A DNA stretch of 64,000 nt from DATBAX01 sp963762965 (lineage in GTDB: Bacteria > Acidobacteriota > Terriglobia > Terriglobales > Acidobacteriaceae), in the NCBI GenBank assembly GCA_963762965.1, contig CAVXME010000001.1, positions 1,550,001-1,614,000 of the forward strand, given 5' to 3'. Positions within the stretch are counted from its first letter, which is position 1, and each line of letters begins with the position of its first letter. A model generated the notes under the pieces. The model was not told where the DNA came from. It ran no database searches and saw only the letters and a list, made by a program, of their open reading frames with translations. Below, in pieces: positions 51,896-60,365 of this stretch. The translations under genes and the position numbers were made by a program.

Positions 51896-53008
51896 CTACT
51901 CGTACGCCAGCGCATCAATCGGGTCTTTCTGCGCGGCTTTGAATGCGGGATAGAGCGCCCCGGCGATGGCGCTGACCATGGCAATGATCCCGGCGTTCAC
52001 CACCCAACCCCAGACTGGCGTTAGAGGCAGCGTCGGCAGCTTATATCCGATGATGGCGCTGGCAGCCAGGCTGAACAAGATTCCCACAATGATGCCCGCG
52101 ACGGCCAGCAACGCCGTCTCCCGCAGGACCACGTTGACTACGTAGAACTTCGAAGCGCCAATGGATTTCAAGATCCCGATCTCGCGGGTCCGTTCCATGA
52201 CTGCCGTGTACATCGCCTGGAAGATCACCAGTATCCCAATGATGACGGCGATGCTGATGACCACGTTGATGAAAATCGCCAGCGCGGGGATGCTGCTAGG
52301 CGTCATCATGGATAGATATTCACGCATGGATTGCACGATGTATTGCTGCATCCCGGGAATGGCCTTCACCTCGTTGACTACTTCGTCGGCGTTCTCGGGT
52401 GTGTCCAGCTTTACGTAAAAAGCGGACGCTTTTCCTTCGGCGCCGATGAGATCCTGAAGAGTGGCGATTTCCAAAAACTTGCGAGCGCCCTTGCCGTGGG
52501 CGACGATCCCACACACGTTAAAACTGTGATTCAGTATCTGGATCGAATCCCCGACTTTGACGTGTTTGGACTGCGCGAAAATGTCGTCCACCAGCACATC
52601 GTTGGGGCCCTGGTAAGGGCCGCCATGCAAATAACGGAACGGTGAGCCCAGCGACTCGTAACTCGCCAAATCAATCCCGTTGAGCACTTCTGGAGCGCCG
52701 CCCGTACCCGAGGAAATCTGCATCAACACGGGCGAAACGGCCTTCACGTGATCTAGCTTTGCCAGAATGCCGGCAATCTTGATGGGGGCCGGCGCACCCG
52801 TCATTCCAATAATGTTGGAAGAGCCCGGAGGCAGCACGATGACATCCGCGCCGATGCCTTCCTGCCGGGTCCGCGAGTCGTTCATCATTCCCAGCGACAG
52901 CCACACGATCATGAGAATGAGCGTGACTTCGAGAGCAATGGCGACAATGCTGATCAGCGACCGGATGGGCCGCTGTACCAGGTTGGCGACAATCATTTTG
53001 TTCATCAT
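51896..53008 (-). CDS. ABC transporter permease, MacB/FtsX type
   Basis: A 370-residue inner-membrane protein. It has an N-terminal helix (SLISIAIALEVTLILMIVW-like, here LISIVAIALEVTLILMIVWL), a periplasmic MacB core of ~200 residues (GADVIVLPPGSSNIIGMTG), and an FtsX-type C-terminus with three helices (IAVIIGILVIFQAMYTAVME, RTREIGILKSIGASKFYVVN, LYPAFKAAQKDPIDALAYE). Such permeases drive mechanical export (lipoproteins, toxins) with a separate ATPase. No ATPase gene is adjacent. The DUF4292-like lipoprotein gene is upstream by 59 bases of tandem ACGGTTATCGAC repeats. Confidence 0.85.
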   Translation of the reverse strand: MMNKMIVANLVQRPIRSLISIVAIALEVTLILMIVWLSLGMMNDSRTRQEGIGADVIVLPPGSSNIIGMTGAPAPIKIAGILAKLDHVKAVSPVLMQISSGTGGAPEVLNGIDLASYESLGSPFRYLHGGPYQGPNDVLVDDIFAQSKHVKVGDSIQILNHSFNVCGIVAHGKGARKFLEIATLQDLIGAEGKASAFYVKLDTPENADEVVNEVKAIPGMQQYIVQSMREYLSMMTPSSIPALAIFINVVISIAVIIGILVIFQAMYTAVMERTREIGILKSIGASKFYVVNVVLRETALLAVAGIIVGILFSLAASAIIGYKLPTLPLTPVWGWVVNAGIIAMVSAIAGALYPAFKAAQKDPIDALAYE

Positions 53009-53067
53009 TGACGGTTATCGACGACGGTTATCGACTCAGGGTGTTGCTCCGCTTTGGCTGCCGGGAA
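53009..53067 (-). repeat. Short direct repeat between permease and lipoprotein genes
   Basis: The word GACGGTTATCGAC occurs twice within ~30 bases just outside the permease start. It is short and may reflect slippage or a DNA-binding site; I see no other feature here. Confidence 0.4.
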
Positions 53068-54006
53068 CTACTTATCATTTTCGGCTTCTATCCGGGGTGC
53101 GGCCGCGGCTCTGGATTGCGGGCCCTCCAAATGGATCACTTCAACCCCCTCCGGCTGCTGGAGCACGAACTTGTCGTCTGGCAGCGGTTCATTCAACTGA
53201 AGCTTTACGATGCCCAGCGTAATATCGTACTCCTCCTGCGGCCGCTTGATCTGAATCACCGAGGGAAAGCTCTGGCCATCATAGTCTTTATAGTTCTCGT
53301 ATCGGGTCTCGGTGGCCACGTCCCCGTTTTCGTCATATATCAACTGGCGGTCGGGCAACAAATCGGTGCGGCTGAAAATAATCTTGCGCGAAAGAAACCA
53401 TCCCGCGCCCTGCTTGCGGACCACATCAATTACATAATCGGCCTGCTGGTATCGGTGTCCTTTGCTATCGGAGACCGGTTCGAAGTCGTTTTCCAGCACC
53501 GCGATTTCATTTTCAGGGTCAATCGGTTGCAGCAACAGCGAGTCGTAAATGATCTGCGGACGAAGGTTCTCCAGCGGTTGCTGGGCATTGTGGGTCTCAA
53601 TGTCGTTGCGGCCGATCACGAAGCGGTTCTTCGGCGGAACGGAAAGCTTAAAGTCGCGGCCATTGCTCACCATGTCAAATGCCCGGGTGCGGACGATGGG
53701 CAGGAGCCCGATCATGCGCAGCATGGCCGGCTTGCGGACCAGCACATACCCGCGTATCTGCTGATATTCGGTGACCTTACCCTTCTTGGCGCCACCAACC
53801 GAGGTATCAATATCAACGGTGGCTTGCATGGATTGGATTTTGGCCGCCTGCGAATTGATATACGCCAGCAAATCACCCTGGTCCGCAGCCTTGAGCGGCG
53901 CCGAGCTGATCTGCCGCTCGACGACATGCGTGCGGAAAAGGCAGCCGGTCAACGGCGCGATCGAAAAAAACAAAAGAAAAGCCCGGTACCGGGAGAAAAA
54001 TGACAT
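53068..54006 (-). CDS. Lipoprotein, LolA/DUF4292-like
   Basis: A 312-residue exported lipoprotein. The signal peptide RYRAFLLFFSIAPLTGC ends in a lipobox (LTGC), so Cys22 should be lipidated. The body is beta-rich with patterns seen in LolA-like outer-membrane lipoprotein-sorting proteins (IQSMQATVDIDTSVGG, GYVLVRKPAMLRMIGLLPIV, VSNGRDFKLSVPPKNRFVIG, RKIIFSRTDLLPDRQLIYDE). It may carry lipids or lipoproteins together with the downstream MacB-type permease. The match to DUF4292 is by eye. Confidence 0.65.
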   Translation of the reverse strand: MSFFSRYRAFLLFFSIAPLTGCLFRTHVVERQISSAPLKAADQGDLLAYINSQAAKIQSMQATVDIDTSVGGAKKGKVTEYQQIRGYVLVRKPAMLRMIGLLPIVRTRAFDMVSNGRDFKLSVPPKNRFVIGRNDIETHNAQQPLENLRPQIIYDSLLLQPIDPENEIAVLENDFEPVSDSKGHRYQQADYVIDVVRKQGAGWFLSRKIIFSRTDLLPDRQLIYDENGDVATETRYENYKDYDGQSFPSVIQIKRPQEEYDITLGIVKLQLNEPLPDDKFVLQQPEGVEVIHLEGPQSRAAAAPRIEAENDK

Positions 54007-54127
54007 GGAATATGAACCGCCCCCTATTAGCTGCTTTGTTTAGATGAGTATAAGGGATGCAAAGGCTCAAACGCATGTGTTTGAAGCGATGGTACTGATT
54101 TGAAAGGCACCTTCTGGGGGCTGGAAA

Positions 54128-55120
54128 CTACTTTCCTGCCATAACCCGGCGGTAGGCAGCTACATTGCGGTTGTGTTCTTCCAGAGTCTGGGCAAAACGG
54201 TGGTGACCGTTGCCGTCGGCGACAAAGTAAGAATAGTCAGTGACGGCGGGATGCATGGCCGCTTCCAGGGAGGTTTTCCCCGGGTTGCCGATGGGCCCGG
54301 GCGGAAGTCCGGGATGAGTGTAAGTGTTGTAAGCGGAATCGAATCTCATGTCGGCATGATGCAACGCGCCGGTATAACTTCCCTGCAAAAGCTCCGCATA
54401 GATCACGCTGGGATCGGCCTGCAAGGCAACATTTTTCGCCAGGCGGTTGTAATAAATGCTGGCGACTACGGGGCGCTCGTCTGGCGATCCGGTTTCTTTT
54501 TCAATGATGGAAGCCATGGTCACGGTCTGGTGCATCGTCTGCTGTTCCGTCGAGACCAGCCCGATCTCACGAGTGACCTGGCGGAACTGCTTTACCATCG
54601 CCGCCGCCATTTCATGCATGCTCTGGGTGCGGGTGAACTCGTAGGTGTTGGGAAAGAGATATCCCTCCAGCGTTTTGGCTTCGGGATCCAGTTCGGCAAT
54701 GAGAGCGGTGTCCGACATAGCGACTTTCAGGAAGTCCTGGCTTGATCCCAGGCCGGCATCCTGAATCGCCTGCGCGATATCGAACATGGTGAAGCCTTCT
54801 GGAATCACCACGGTATGAACGAAAATGTCGCCGCGTGCGAGGCGCTGGTGGACATCGATTGCGTTCGAGCTTTTTTCGAACAAATATTCGCCAGCCTTCA
54901 GCGAATGCTGGCGATGAAAGTAGTGCCAGAAGATGAAAGCATGGGCGTTGCGAATGACGCCTGCGGATTGCAACTCCATGGCGATGCGCCGCGTCGAGTA
55001 TCCCGGATGCAGCAAGACAAACTTCTGCCCATCGGGAGTGACGGGAGACTCGAGCGCCCACGCCAGCCATCCGCCGGCGCTAAGAACTGCGAGCAGCAGC
55101 AATGTGAAAAATGTACGCAA
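54128..55120 (-). CDS. mltG: Endolytic murein transglycosylase MltG
   Basis: A 330-residue inner-membrane enzyme that cuts nascent glycan strands and sets chain length. After one N-terminal helix (FFTLLLLAVLSAGGWLAWAL) comes a LysM-like subdomain (VIPEGFTMFDIAQAIQDAGL) and the YceG catalytic domain with LEGYLFPNTYEF, TMASIIEKETGSPDERPVVA (catalytic Glu in SIIEKE), LQADPSVIYA and GLPPGPIGNPGKTSLEAAMH. Length and order are typical. It sits downstream of ruvX, an arrangement seen in many bacteria. Confidence 0.93.
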   Translation of the reverse strand: MRTFFTLLLLAVLSAGGWLAWALESPVTPDGQKFVLLHPGYSTRRIAMELQSAGVIRNAHAFIFWHYFHRQHSLKAGEYLFEKSSNAIDVHQRLARGDIFVHTVVIPEGFTMFDIAQAIQDAGLGSSQDFLKVAMSDTALIAELDPEAKTLEGYLFPNTYEFTRTQSMHEMAAAMVKQFRQVTREIGLVSTEQQTMHQTVTMASIIEKETGSPDERPVVASIYYNRLAKNVALQADPSVIYAELLQGSYTGALHHADMRFDSAYNTYTHPGLPPGPIGNPGKTSLEAAMHPAVTDYSYFVADGNGHHRFAQTLEEHNRNVAAYRRVMAGK

Positions 55121-55220
55121 GTGGCAATTAGTTTAGATGAAGAAAGGAAATCGGTTAGGGACAATGGTCGTTAGACATTGGTCACCTGCCACAAGGCGAG
55201 GCCACGACCTGAGATGGCGA

Positions 55221-55664
55221 CTACCTGCTGCTGCCTCGCATGTCCATCCAACTCTGAAGGATCAGGACAGCAGCCAGCCGGTCTACGACTTCCCCTCGCC
55301 GCTTGATGGACATTTCCGAATCCCGGAGCACGCGATTGGCTTGGGCCGAGGTGAGGCGTTCGTCGCACAGATGGACCGGCAACTTGAATTTCTTATGCAG
55401 TTCTTCAGCAAAGACCTTCATTTTGTCGGATTGGATCCCCTCGGCGCCGCTCATGCGCAGCGGATATCCCACGACGATCTCGGTCACGTTGTACTCGCGG
55501 ATGACCTTCTCCAGTTGCCCAAAATCGAGGCGTTTGTTTTGGCGGCGCAGGGTGGTGAGTCCCTGGGCGGTGATTCCGAGCGGATCGGAAACTGCCATGC
55601 CGATGGTCTTCGAGCCAACGTCGAGGCCGAGAACACGCGGAGATTGACTGCCAGGAATGGACAC
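55221..55664 (-). CDS. ruvX: Holliday-junction resolvase-like RuvX (YqgF)
   Basis: A 147-residue RNase H-fold nuclease implicated in 16S rRNA processing and recombination. Catalytic acidic residues are in VLGLDVGSKTIGMAVSDPLG (first Asp), VVGYPLRMSGAEG, CDERLTSAQANRVL and the final EVVDRLAAVLILQSWMD. It lies between carD (upstream) and mltG (downstream) on the same strand, with gaps of 36 and 100 bases, so the three are probably one transcript. Confidence 0.92.
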   Translation of the reverse strand: MSIPGSQSPRVLGLDVGSKTIGMAVSDPLGITAQGLTTLRRQNKRLDFGQLEKVIREYNVTEIVVGYPLRMSGAEGIQSDKMKVFAEELHKKFKLPVHLCDERLTSAQANRVLRDSEMSIKRRGEVVDRLAAVLILQSWMDMRGSSR

Positions 55665-55700
55665 AAAATGAATTATATGTCGTTGAGCTGTAACGGGATT

Positions 55701-56234
55701 CTAGGCTTGGAATTCTGAGGCTTCCGGGAAGCGCAGTTTAGACTTTGCCAGGGCAAGGGAAAGAATTTCTTCGATCTGGGGTTCTTCGCAGTTCTTGGCC
55801 ATCGCCAGCTCGCTGACCAGTAAGTAGCGGGCACGCTCCAGCATCTTCTTCTCCCGGAAAGAGAGCGGTTTAGCCTGATTGAGCACCAGCAGTCCCTTGA
55901 GTACAGCGGCCACTTCTAACAACGATCCGGTACGCATGCGCTCGGAGTTTTCCTTGAAGCGGTATTTCCAGTCGGCGTTGTTGTCGCACTCGCCATCTGT
56001 AAGAAAATCAACGATTTTCTGGATTTCCCCGTTCTTGACCACCCGCCGCAGGCCGACCGCTCCCACGTTGTGGAAGGGCACCATGACCTTCAGGCTGCTG
56101 GAGTGGATCTTGAGGAGGTAGAACTGTTCCACAGTCGTGCCGAAAGTCCGGCTGCTGATCTGTTCAATGACTCCGACCCCGTGATTGGGGTACACAACCT
56201 TATCGCCTATGTGGAAATTGTCACTACTAAGCAT
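55701..56234 (-). CDS. CarD/CdnL-family RNA-polymerase-binding regulator
   Basis: A 177-residue transcription factor. The N-terminal Tudor-like RNAP-interaction domain (FHIGDKVVYPNHGVGVIEQI, FYLLKIHSSSLKVMVPFHN) contacts the beta subunit, and the C-terminal helical domain (SFREKKMLERARYLLVSELA) binds DNA at promoters. In related bacteria it stabilises open complexes at rRNA and growth genes and is often essential. It leads the carD-ruvX-mltG unit, downstream of the gap containing a foldback repeat. Confidence 0.9.
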   Translation of the reverse strand: MLSSDNFHIGDKVVYPNHGVGVIEQISSRTFGTTVEQFYLLKIHSSSLKVMVPFHNVGAVGLRRVVKNGEIQKIVDFLTDGECDNNADWKYRFKENSERMRTGSLLEVAAVLKGLLVLNQAKPLSFREKKMLERARYLLVSELAMAKNCEEPQIEEILSLALAKSKLRFPEASEFQA

Positions 56235-56660
56235 GTGAACCGCCTACGGAGCGCAGGGGACAGAGGAACTGCAACTTGTTCATTCTATCCCAAGCTGGAA
56301 CGGAAGGCAATTTGGAACGGTAAGGTTGCAGGTTCCGGGTGGCAGGCCTTACACGCAAACCGGCCCGGATCGTTATATGCAATCCTTTCAATAGGATAGG
56401 TGGATTCTGGCGCCAACTTCGGCCGGATCAGACCAGATAACGATACAGGGATTGTAGTCGGCGCCAAAATCCCACCCACATTGTCATTCCAAGCGCCGGT
56501 TTCTTGGCGCGAGGAATCGGCTTGACGCCTCCGGCGAGCAGCAGATTCCTCCTCTTCGCTACGCTCATCGTCGGAATGACAAGACTTTAGGGGAACCGGG
56601 CCTTCAGGCCCGACACCCGGTACCTGACACCGCGCCGTAGGTTTATAATCGCCGAACGCA
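56235..56660. other. Gap between carD and greA with a TCATTCC foldback element
   Basis: The two genes are divergent, so promoters for both must lie here. No gene is evident. The left third is AT-rich relative to its surroundings; the middle and right hold the foldback element at 56481-56582 and a small GC-rich hairpin (CGGGCCTTCAGGCCCG) near 56597-56612. I find no clear promoter hexamers. Confidence 0.5.
56481..56582. repeat. TTGTCATTCC foldback element
   Basis: Perfect 10-base terminal inverted repeats, TTGTCATTCC (56481-56490) and GGAATGACAA (56573-56582), enclose 82 bases with a further inner inverted pair (GAGGAATC against GATTCCTC). A MITE-like or REP-like element with no coding capacity. 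Elements with the same TCATTCC-GGAATGA ends are common in Acidobacteria, as I recall. Confidence 0.7.
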
Positions 56661-57137
56661 ATGACTGAGCAAATCAAGCGAAAGCTACAGGAAGAAATGA
56701 ACGCGCTCGAACACGAGCTCGTCCATGACCTTCCTAAAGAGATCAAGAAGGCCGCCGCGCTGGGCGATCTCAGCGAGAACGCCGAGTACCACATGGCCAA
56801 ACAGCGCCAGGAATTTGTGAAGGCGCGGCTCCGGCAATTGGGCGCACGGATGGCCGATCTCGCCCTGATCAACATGGACAACATCCCGAAAGACCGGGTG
56901 GGCCTGGGCTCAATCGTCAAGGTTTTCGACAATACCAAGAATTCGGAAGTGGAATACAAACTGGTGACCAGCGAAGAATCCGACGTTGCTGCCGGCAAGA
57001 TTTCGACCAGCTCTCCCATCGGCCGCGCCCTGTTGAATAAGAAAGTTGGCGATACGGCGACCTTCGTCACTCCCAATGGCGCTCGTGAAATGGAGATTCT
57101 GAAGCTGACCACGATCCACGAGGCCCCGGCGTCATGA
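56661..57137 (+). CDS. greA: Transcription elongation factor GreA
   Basis: A 158-residue RNA-polymerase accessory factor that rescues backtracked complexes by cleaving the transcript 3' end. The N-terminal coiled coil has LEHELVHDLPKEIKKAAALG and the acidic tip DLSENAEYHMAKQRQEF; the C-terminal FKBP-like domain has VGLGSIVKVFDNTKNSEVEY and SPIGRALLNKKVGDTATF. Length is normal. It is 16 bases upstream of the CDP-alcohol phosphatidyltransferase and likely co-transcribed. Confidence 0.94.
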   Translation: MTEQIKRKLQEEMNALEHELVHDLPKEIKKAAALGDLSENAEYHMAKQRQEFVKARLRQLGARMADLALINMDNIPKDRVGLGSIVKVFDNTKNSEVEYKLVTSEESDVAAGKISTSSPIGRALLNKKVGDTATFVTPNGAREMEILKLTTIHEAPAS

Positions 57138-57153
57138 TCATGACGAGGCCCCT

Positions 57154-57795
57154 ATGGCGATGACCTGGACGAGTGCATTCGGACGAGCTTGCGGAGTGTT
57201 GCTCGACACAATCGTGCGCTGGCTCGCCCTGTCACGCATCAATCCCAACGTGCTCACGTTCATGGGGCTGGTGGTCAATACCATCGCAGCTTGTCTGTTC
57301 GGTTACGCCAACGGAAACAATCAAGCCCGTATGTTTTTCTATGCCGGACTGGTCATTATTGGATCAGGCTTTTTCGATCTGGTGGATGGAGCCGTAGCCC
57401 GCGCCAGCAATCGGGTAACTAGATTCGGCGGCTTCTTCGATTCGGTAATCGACCGTTACAGCGACGCATCTCAATTCTTTGGACTGCTGGTGTTTTACGC
57501 GCGCGGCGATCGTTTCTTCTATGTAGTGCTCACGGCTTTTGTGATGATCAGCGCCATCATGGTGAGTTACACACGGGCCCGCGCCGAGTCGCTCATCGGG
57601 TCCTGCCGGGTGGGTTTTATGGAGCGCCCGGAACGCCTGGTGCTGGTCATCATCGGAGCGCTATTTAACCGGATGGGCCCGGTGTTGTGGGTAATTGCGG
57701 TCTTCTCCACCATCACCGTCATTCATCGCATGCGCTACACCTGGACCCGCACCGAACTCGTGGACCGGGCCGCGAGACCCATTCACGCCGCATAG
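57154..57795 (+). CDS. CDP-alcohol phosphatidyltransferase
   Basis: A 213-residue membrane enzyme that joins a CDP-diacylglycerol-type donor to an alcohol such as glycerol phosphate or inositol. The family motif DGx2ARx8Gx3Dx3D is fully present in FDLVDGAVARASNRVTRFGG and FFDSVIDRYSD. About six helices follow, with CRVGFMERPERLVLVIIGAL. It could be PgsA, PssA or a phosphatidylinositol-type synthase; the sequence alone does not decide. It follows greA directly. Confidence 0.85.
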   Translation: MAMTWTSAFGRACGVLLDTIVRWLALSRINPNVLTFMGLVVNTIAACLFGYANGNNQARMFFYAGLVIIGSGFFDLVDGAVARASNRVTRFGGFFDSVIDRYSDASQFFGLLVFYARGDRFFYVVLTAFVMISAIMVSYTRARAESLIGSCRVGFMERPERLVLVIIGALFNRMGPVLWVIAVFSTITVIHRMRYTWTRTELVDRAARPIHAA

Positions 57796-57884
57796 CGATT
57801 CCCCATCCGTGAGAGATCAGAAACAATTCTGCTTCCGGCAGACTCCATGAGGATTTATAGTCTCCGGGTCATCCGGTAACCCTC

Positions 57885-60347
57885 ATGCGAATGCTACGGC
57901 CGCTTTTATTCTTCGGGTTGATTCTCGTTCTCCTGTCAACCTACGGTGGGTTTCTGGTGGCGCAGGTTGCGGCTAATTCCGCAATTGAAGTCCCTCCGCC
58001 GATCAATCCTGATCTGTTGAACAAAACCTGGACCGCGCAGTGGATCACCTGTCCCGACGCGCCCGAGCGGGACGCGTTTGTGTTTCACTTTCGCAAGGTA
58101 ATCGAGTTGCAAAACGTGCCCCAGCACTTCATCGTGCACGTCAGCGCCGACAATCAGTTCCTGCTGCATGTGAATCAGAAGCGCGTGGGATCTGGCCCGG
58201 CGCGCGGAGACCTGGCCCACTGGAGATTTGAAACTTACGATCTCGCACCGTTCTTGCATGCGGGAAGAAACGTTCTGGCGGCCACCGTCTGGGGTTTTGG
58301 CACGCGTTCCGCGTACGCGCAAATCAGCGACCGGGCAGGCTTTCTCCTGCAAGGGGACGGCGCAACCGAACGCATTGCCGATACCGGTGAGAGCTGGGAG
58401 GTTGAGCAGGAAAAAGGATTACTCGCGCCGGACGCCCCGCCGGATGCCGACGATTACTATGCTGCGGAGCCTGGCGAGCGCATCGACGGAAAAATCTTCG
58501 ATTGGTCATGGGATGCGGATCCGGGTTCTGATGGTTCGTCTAATGCCACTGCATCCTGGAAAAAGTCTGTTGCCATCGACTTCGGCGGACCCCGGGGAGC
58601 GCAGATGCAATCCACCAACTGGCAACTGGTGCCGGATTTGCTTCCCGCCATGGAAATGAATCTGGTTCCACCCGCGAGAGTCGTTCGAGTATCCGGAGCA
58701 GTCGTACCTGAGGGTTTCCCTGACCAGGGACTTGCGGTACCGGTGCATTCCAAAGCCAGCATCTTGATGGATGCAACTCACCTCACCACTGGGTATCCGG
58801 AACTGACGGTCAGCGGAGGGCAAGGCGCTTCGGTTCATCTGACTTATGCTGAGGCGCTGGTCAATGCCAAAGGAGAAAAAGGCAATCGTAACGAGATCGA
58901 GGGAAAACATATCAAGGGATTGGTGGACGAATTCCTGCCCAGCGGGTCGGATGCGCAGGTGTTCATGCCAATCGCCTGGCGGGCTTGGCGGTATTTGCAA
59001 CTGGATATCGTCACCGGAGACCGGCCATTACAGGTCGACGGCCTGCGCACCTGGTTCACCGCTTTCCCTTTTCAGGAGCGCGCGTATTTCCATTCCGACG
59101 ATGCTTCCCTGGCTTCCATCTGGGAGATTGGCTGGCGGACGGCCCGTCTCGATGCCCATGACACTTACATGGACACGCCGTACTGGGAGCGACTGCAATA
59201 CGTGGGCGACACACGCATACAGGCTTTGATCTCCTACACCGTTGCCGGCGATGACCGGCTCGCCCGCCAGGCGATTCGGGCCTATGACGACTCGCGCATT
59301 CCCGACGGGATCACGCAAAGCCGTTATCCATCGTCGTCAACCCAATACATTCCGACGTTCTCGCTGCTGTGGATTGGGATGCTGCACGACTTCTGGCTCT
59401 ACCGTGGGGATTCTGATTTTGTGCGCGCACAACTGCCAGGCACTCGCTCAGTGCTGGACTGGTTCATGAAACGCCAGAGGCCGGATGGCCTGCTGGAAAA
59501 ACTGCCGTGGTGGGACTTCGTGGACTGGGCCGATGATTTTGATGCTGGTGTCCCGCCGCAGGATGCGAACGGCGGTTCGGCAGCGATCACTCTGCAATTT
59601 GTCGAGGCGCTTCGGTACGCGGCGGAGATGGAGACCACCTACGGTGATAAACAACGAGCGGAGATGTATCGCTATGCAGCAGCACACGCCGTCGAGGCCG
59701 TTCATACCCTCTGCTGGAACCAGAAATATGGATTGATCGCCGACACTCCAGCGCAGACGCACTTCAGTCAGCATGCCAACATTCTGGGGGTGTGGCTGGA
59801 CGTCATTCCGCCCGATCAGCAAAAGACTGTGCTGATGAAAGTGCTTTCGGCGAGCGAGCCGGGAATCAAGGCTGCGCAGCCTGTACCGCCGATGTCAAAA
59901 GCCACTTATTATTTCCGCTTCTATCTGGCCCGGGCGGTGCTGCACGCTGGGATGGGGGACAGGTATCTCGGACTGCTTCCGCTCTGGCGGAATATGGCGG
60001 CTCTCGGCATGACGACCTGGGCGGAAACGCCTGAACCGACTCGATCCGATTCCCATGCTTGGAGCGCGCATCCAAACTTTGACCTGCTGACGATCGTGGC
60101 GGGCATTCGTCCGAAAACGCTGGGATTCAAGACCATCACGATTGAGCCGCATCTTGGTGAGCTCCAGCACCTCGCGGCCGCGATGCCCTGTCCGCAAGGT
60201 GAAATCCAGGTGGAATACACGCACGAGCATGACGGGATCAAGGCACAAATCACTTTACCTGCGGGAACGTCGGGCGAATTGCTGTGGCAGGGGAAAGCTT
60301 ACGGATTGCATGATGGCAGCCAGCAGATTGTGCTGCCGACAATCTGA
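57885..60347 (+). CDS. Secreted alpha-L-rhamnosidase (GH78)
   Basis: An 820-residue exported hydrolase. Signal peptide LLFFGLILVLLSTYGGFLVA. The N-terminal beta domains include WTAQWITCPDAPERDAFVFH and FIVHVSADNQFLLHVNQKRV, seen in bacterial rhamnosidases, and a helical (alpha/alpha)6 barrel holds YMDTPYWERLQYVGDTRIQA, SQYIPTFSLLWI-like (STQYIPTFSLLWIGMLHDFW), LPWWDFVDWADDF and TTWAETPEPTRSDSHAWSAH. It ends in a C-terminal beta domain (LGFKTITIEPHLGELQHLAA). It releases rhamnose from pectin side chains or plant glycosides. It converges with the GH28 gene 18 bases away. Confidence 0.88.
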   Translation: MRMLRPLLFFGLILVLLSTYGGFLVAQVAANSAIEVPPPINPDLLNKTWTAQWITCPDAPERDAFVFHFRKVIELQNVPQHFIVHVSADNQFLLHVNQKRVGSGPARGDLAHWRFETYDLAPFLHAGRNVLAATVWGFGTRSAYAQISDRAGFLLQGDGATERIADTGESWEVEQEKGLLAPDAPPDADDYYAAEPGERIDGKIFDWSWDADPGSDGSSNATASWKKSVAIDFGGPRGAQMQSTNWQLVPDLLPAMEMNLVPPARVVRVSGAVVPEGFPDQGLAVPVHSKASILMDATHLTTGYPELTVSGGQGASVHLTYAEALVNAKGEKGNRNEIEGKHIKGLVDEFLPSGSDAQVFMPIAWRAWRYLQLDIVTGDRPLQVDGLRTWFTAFPFQERAYFHSDDASLASIWEIGWRTARLDAHDTYMDTPYWERLQYVGDTRIQALISYTVAGDDRLARQAIRAYDDSRIPDGITQSRYPSSSTQYIPTFSLLWIGMLHDFWLYRGDSDFVRAQLPGTRSVLDWFMKRQRPDGLLEKLPWWDFVDWADDFDAGVPPQDANGGSAAITLQFVEALRYAAEMETTYGDKQRAEMYRYAAAHAVEAVHTLCWNQKYGLIADTPAQTHFSQHANILGVWLDVIPPDQQKTVLMKVLSASEPGIKAAQPVPPMSKATYYFRFYLARAVLHAGMGDRYLGLLPLWRNMAALGMTTWAETPEPTRSDSHAWSAHPNFDLLTIVAGIRPKTLGFKTITIEPHLGELQHLAAAMPCPQGEIQVEYTHEHDGIKAQITLPAGTSGELLWQGKAYGLHDGSQQIVLPTI

Positions 60348-60365
60348 AACCGGGAGGAAACCTTG

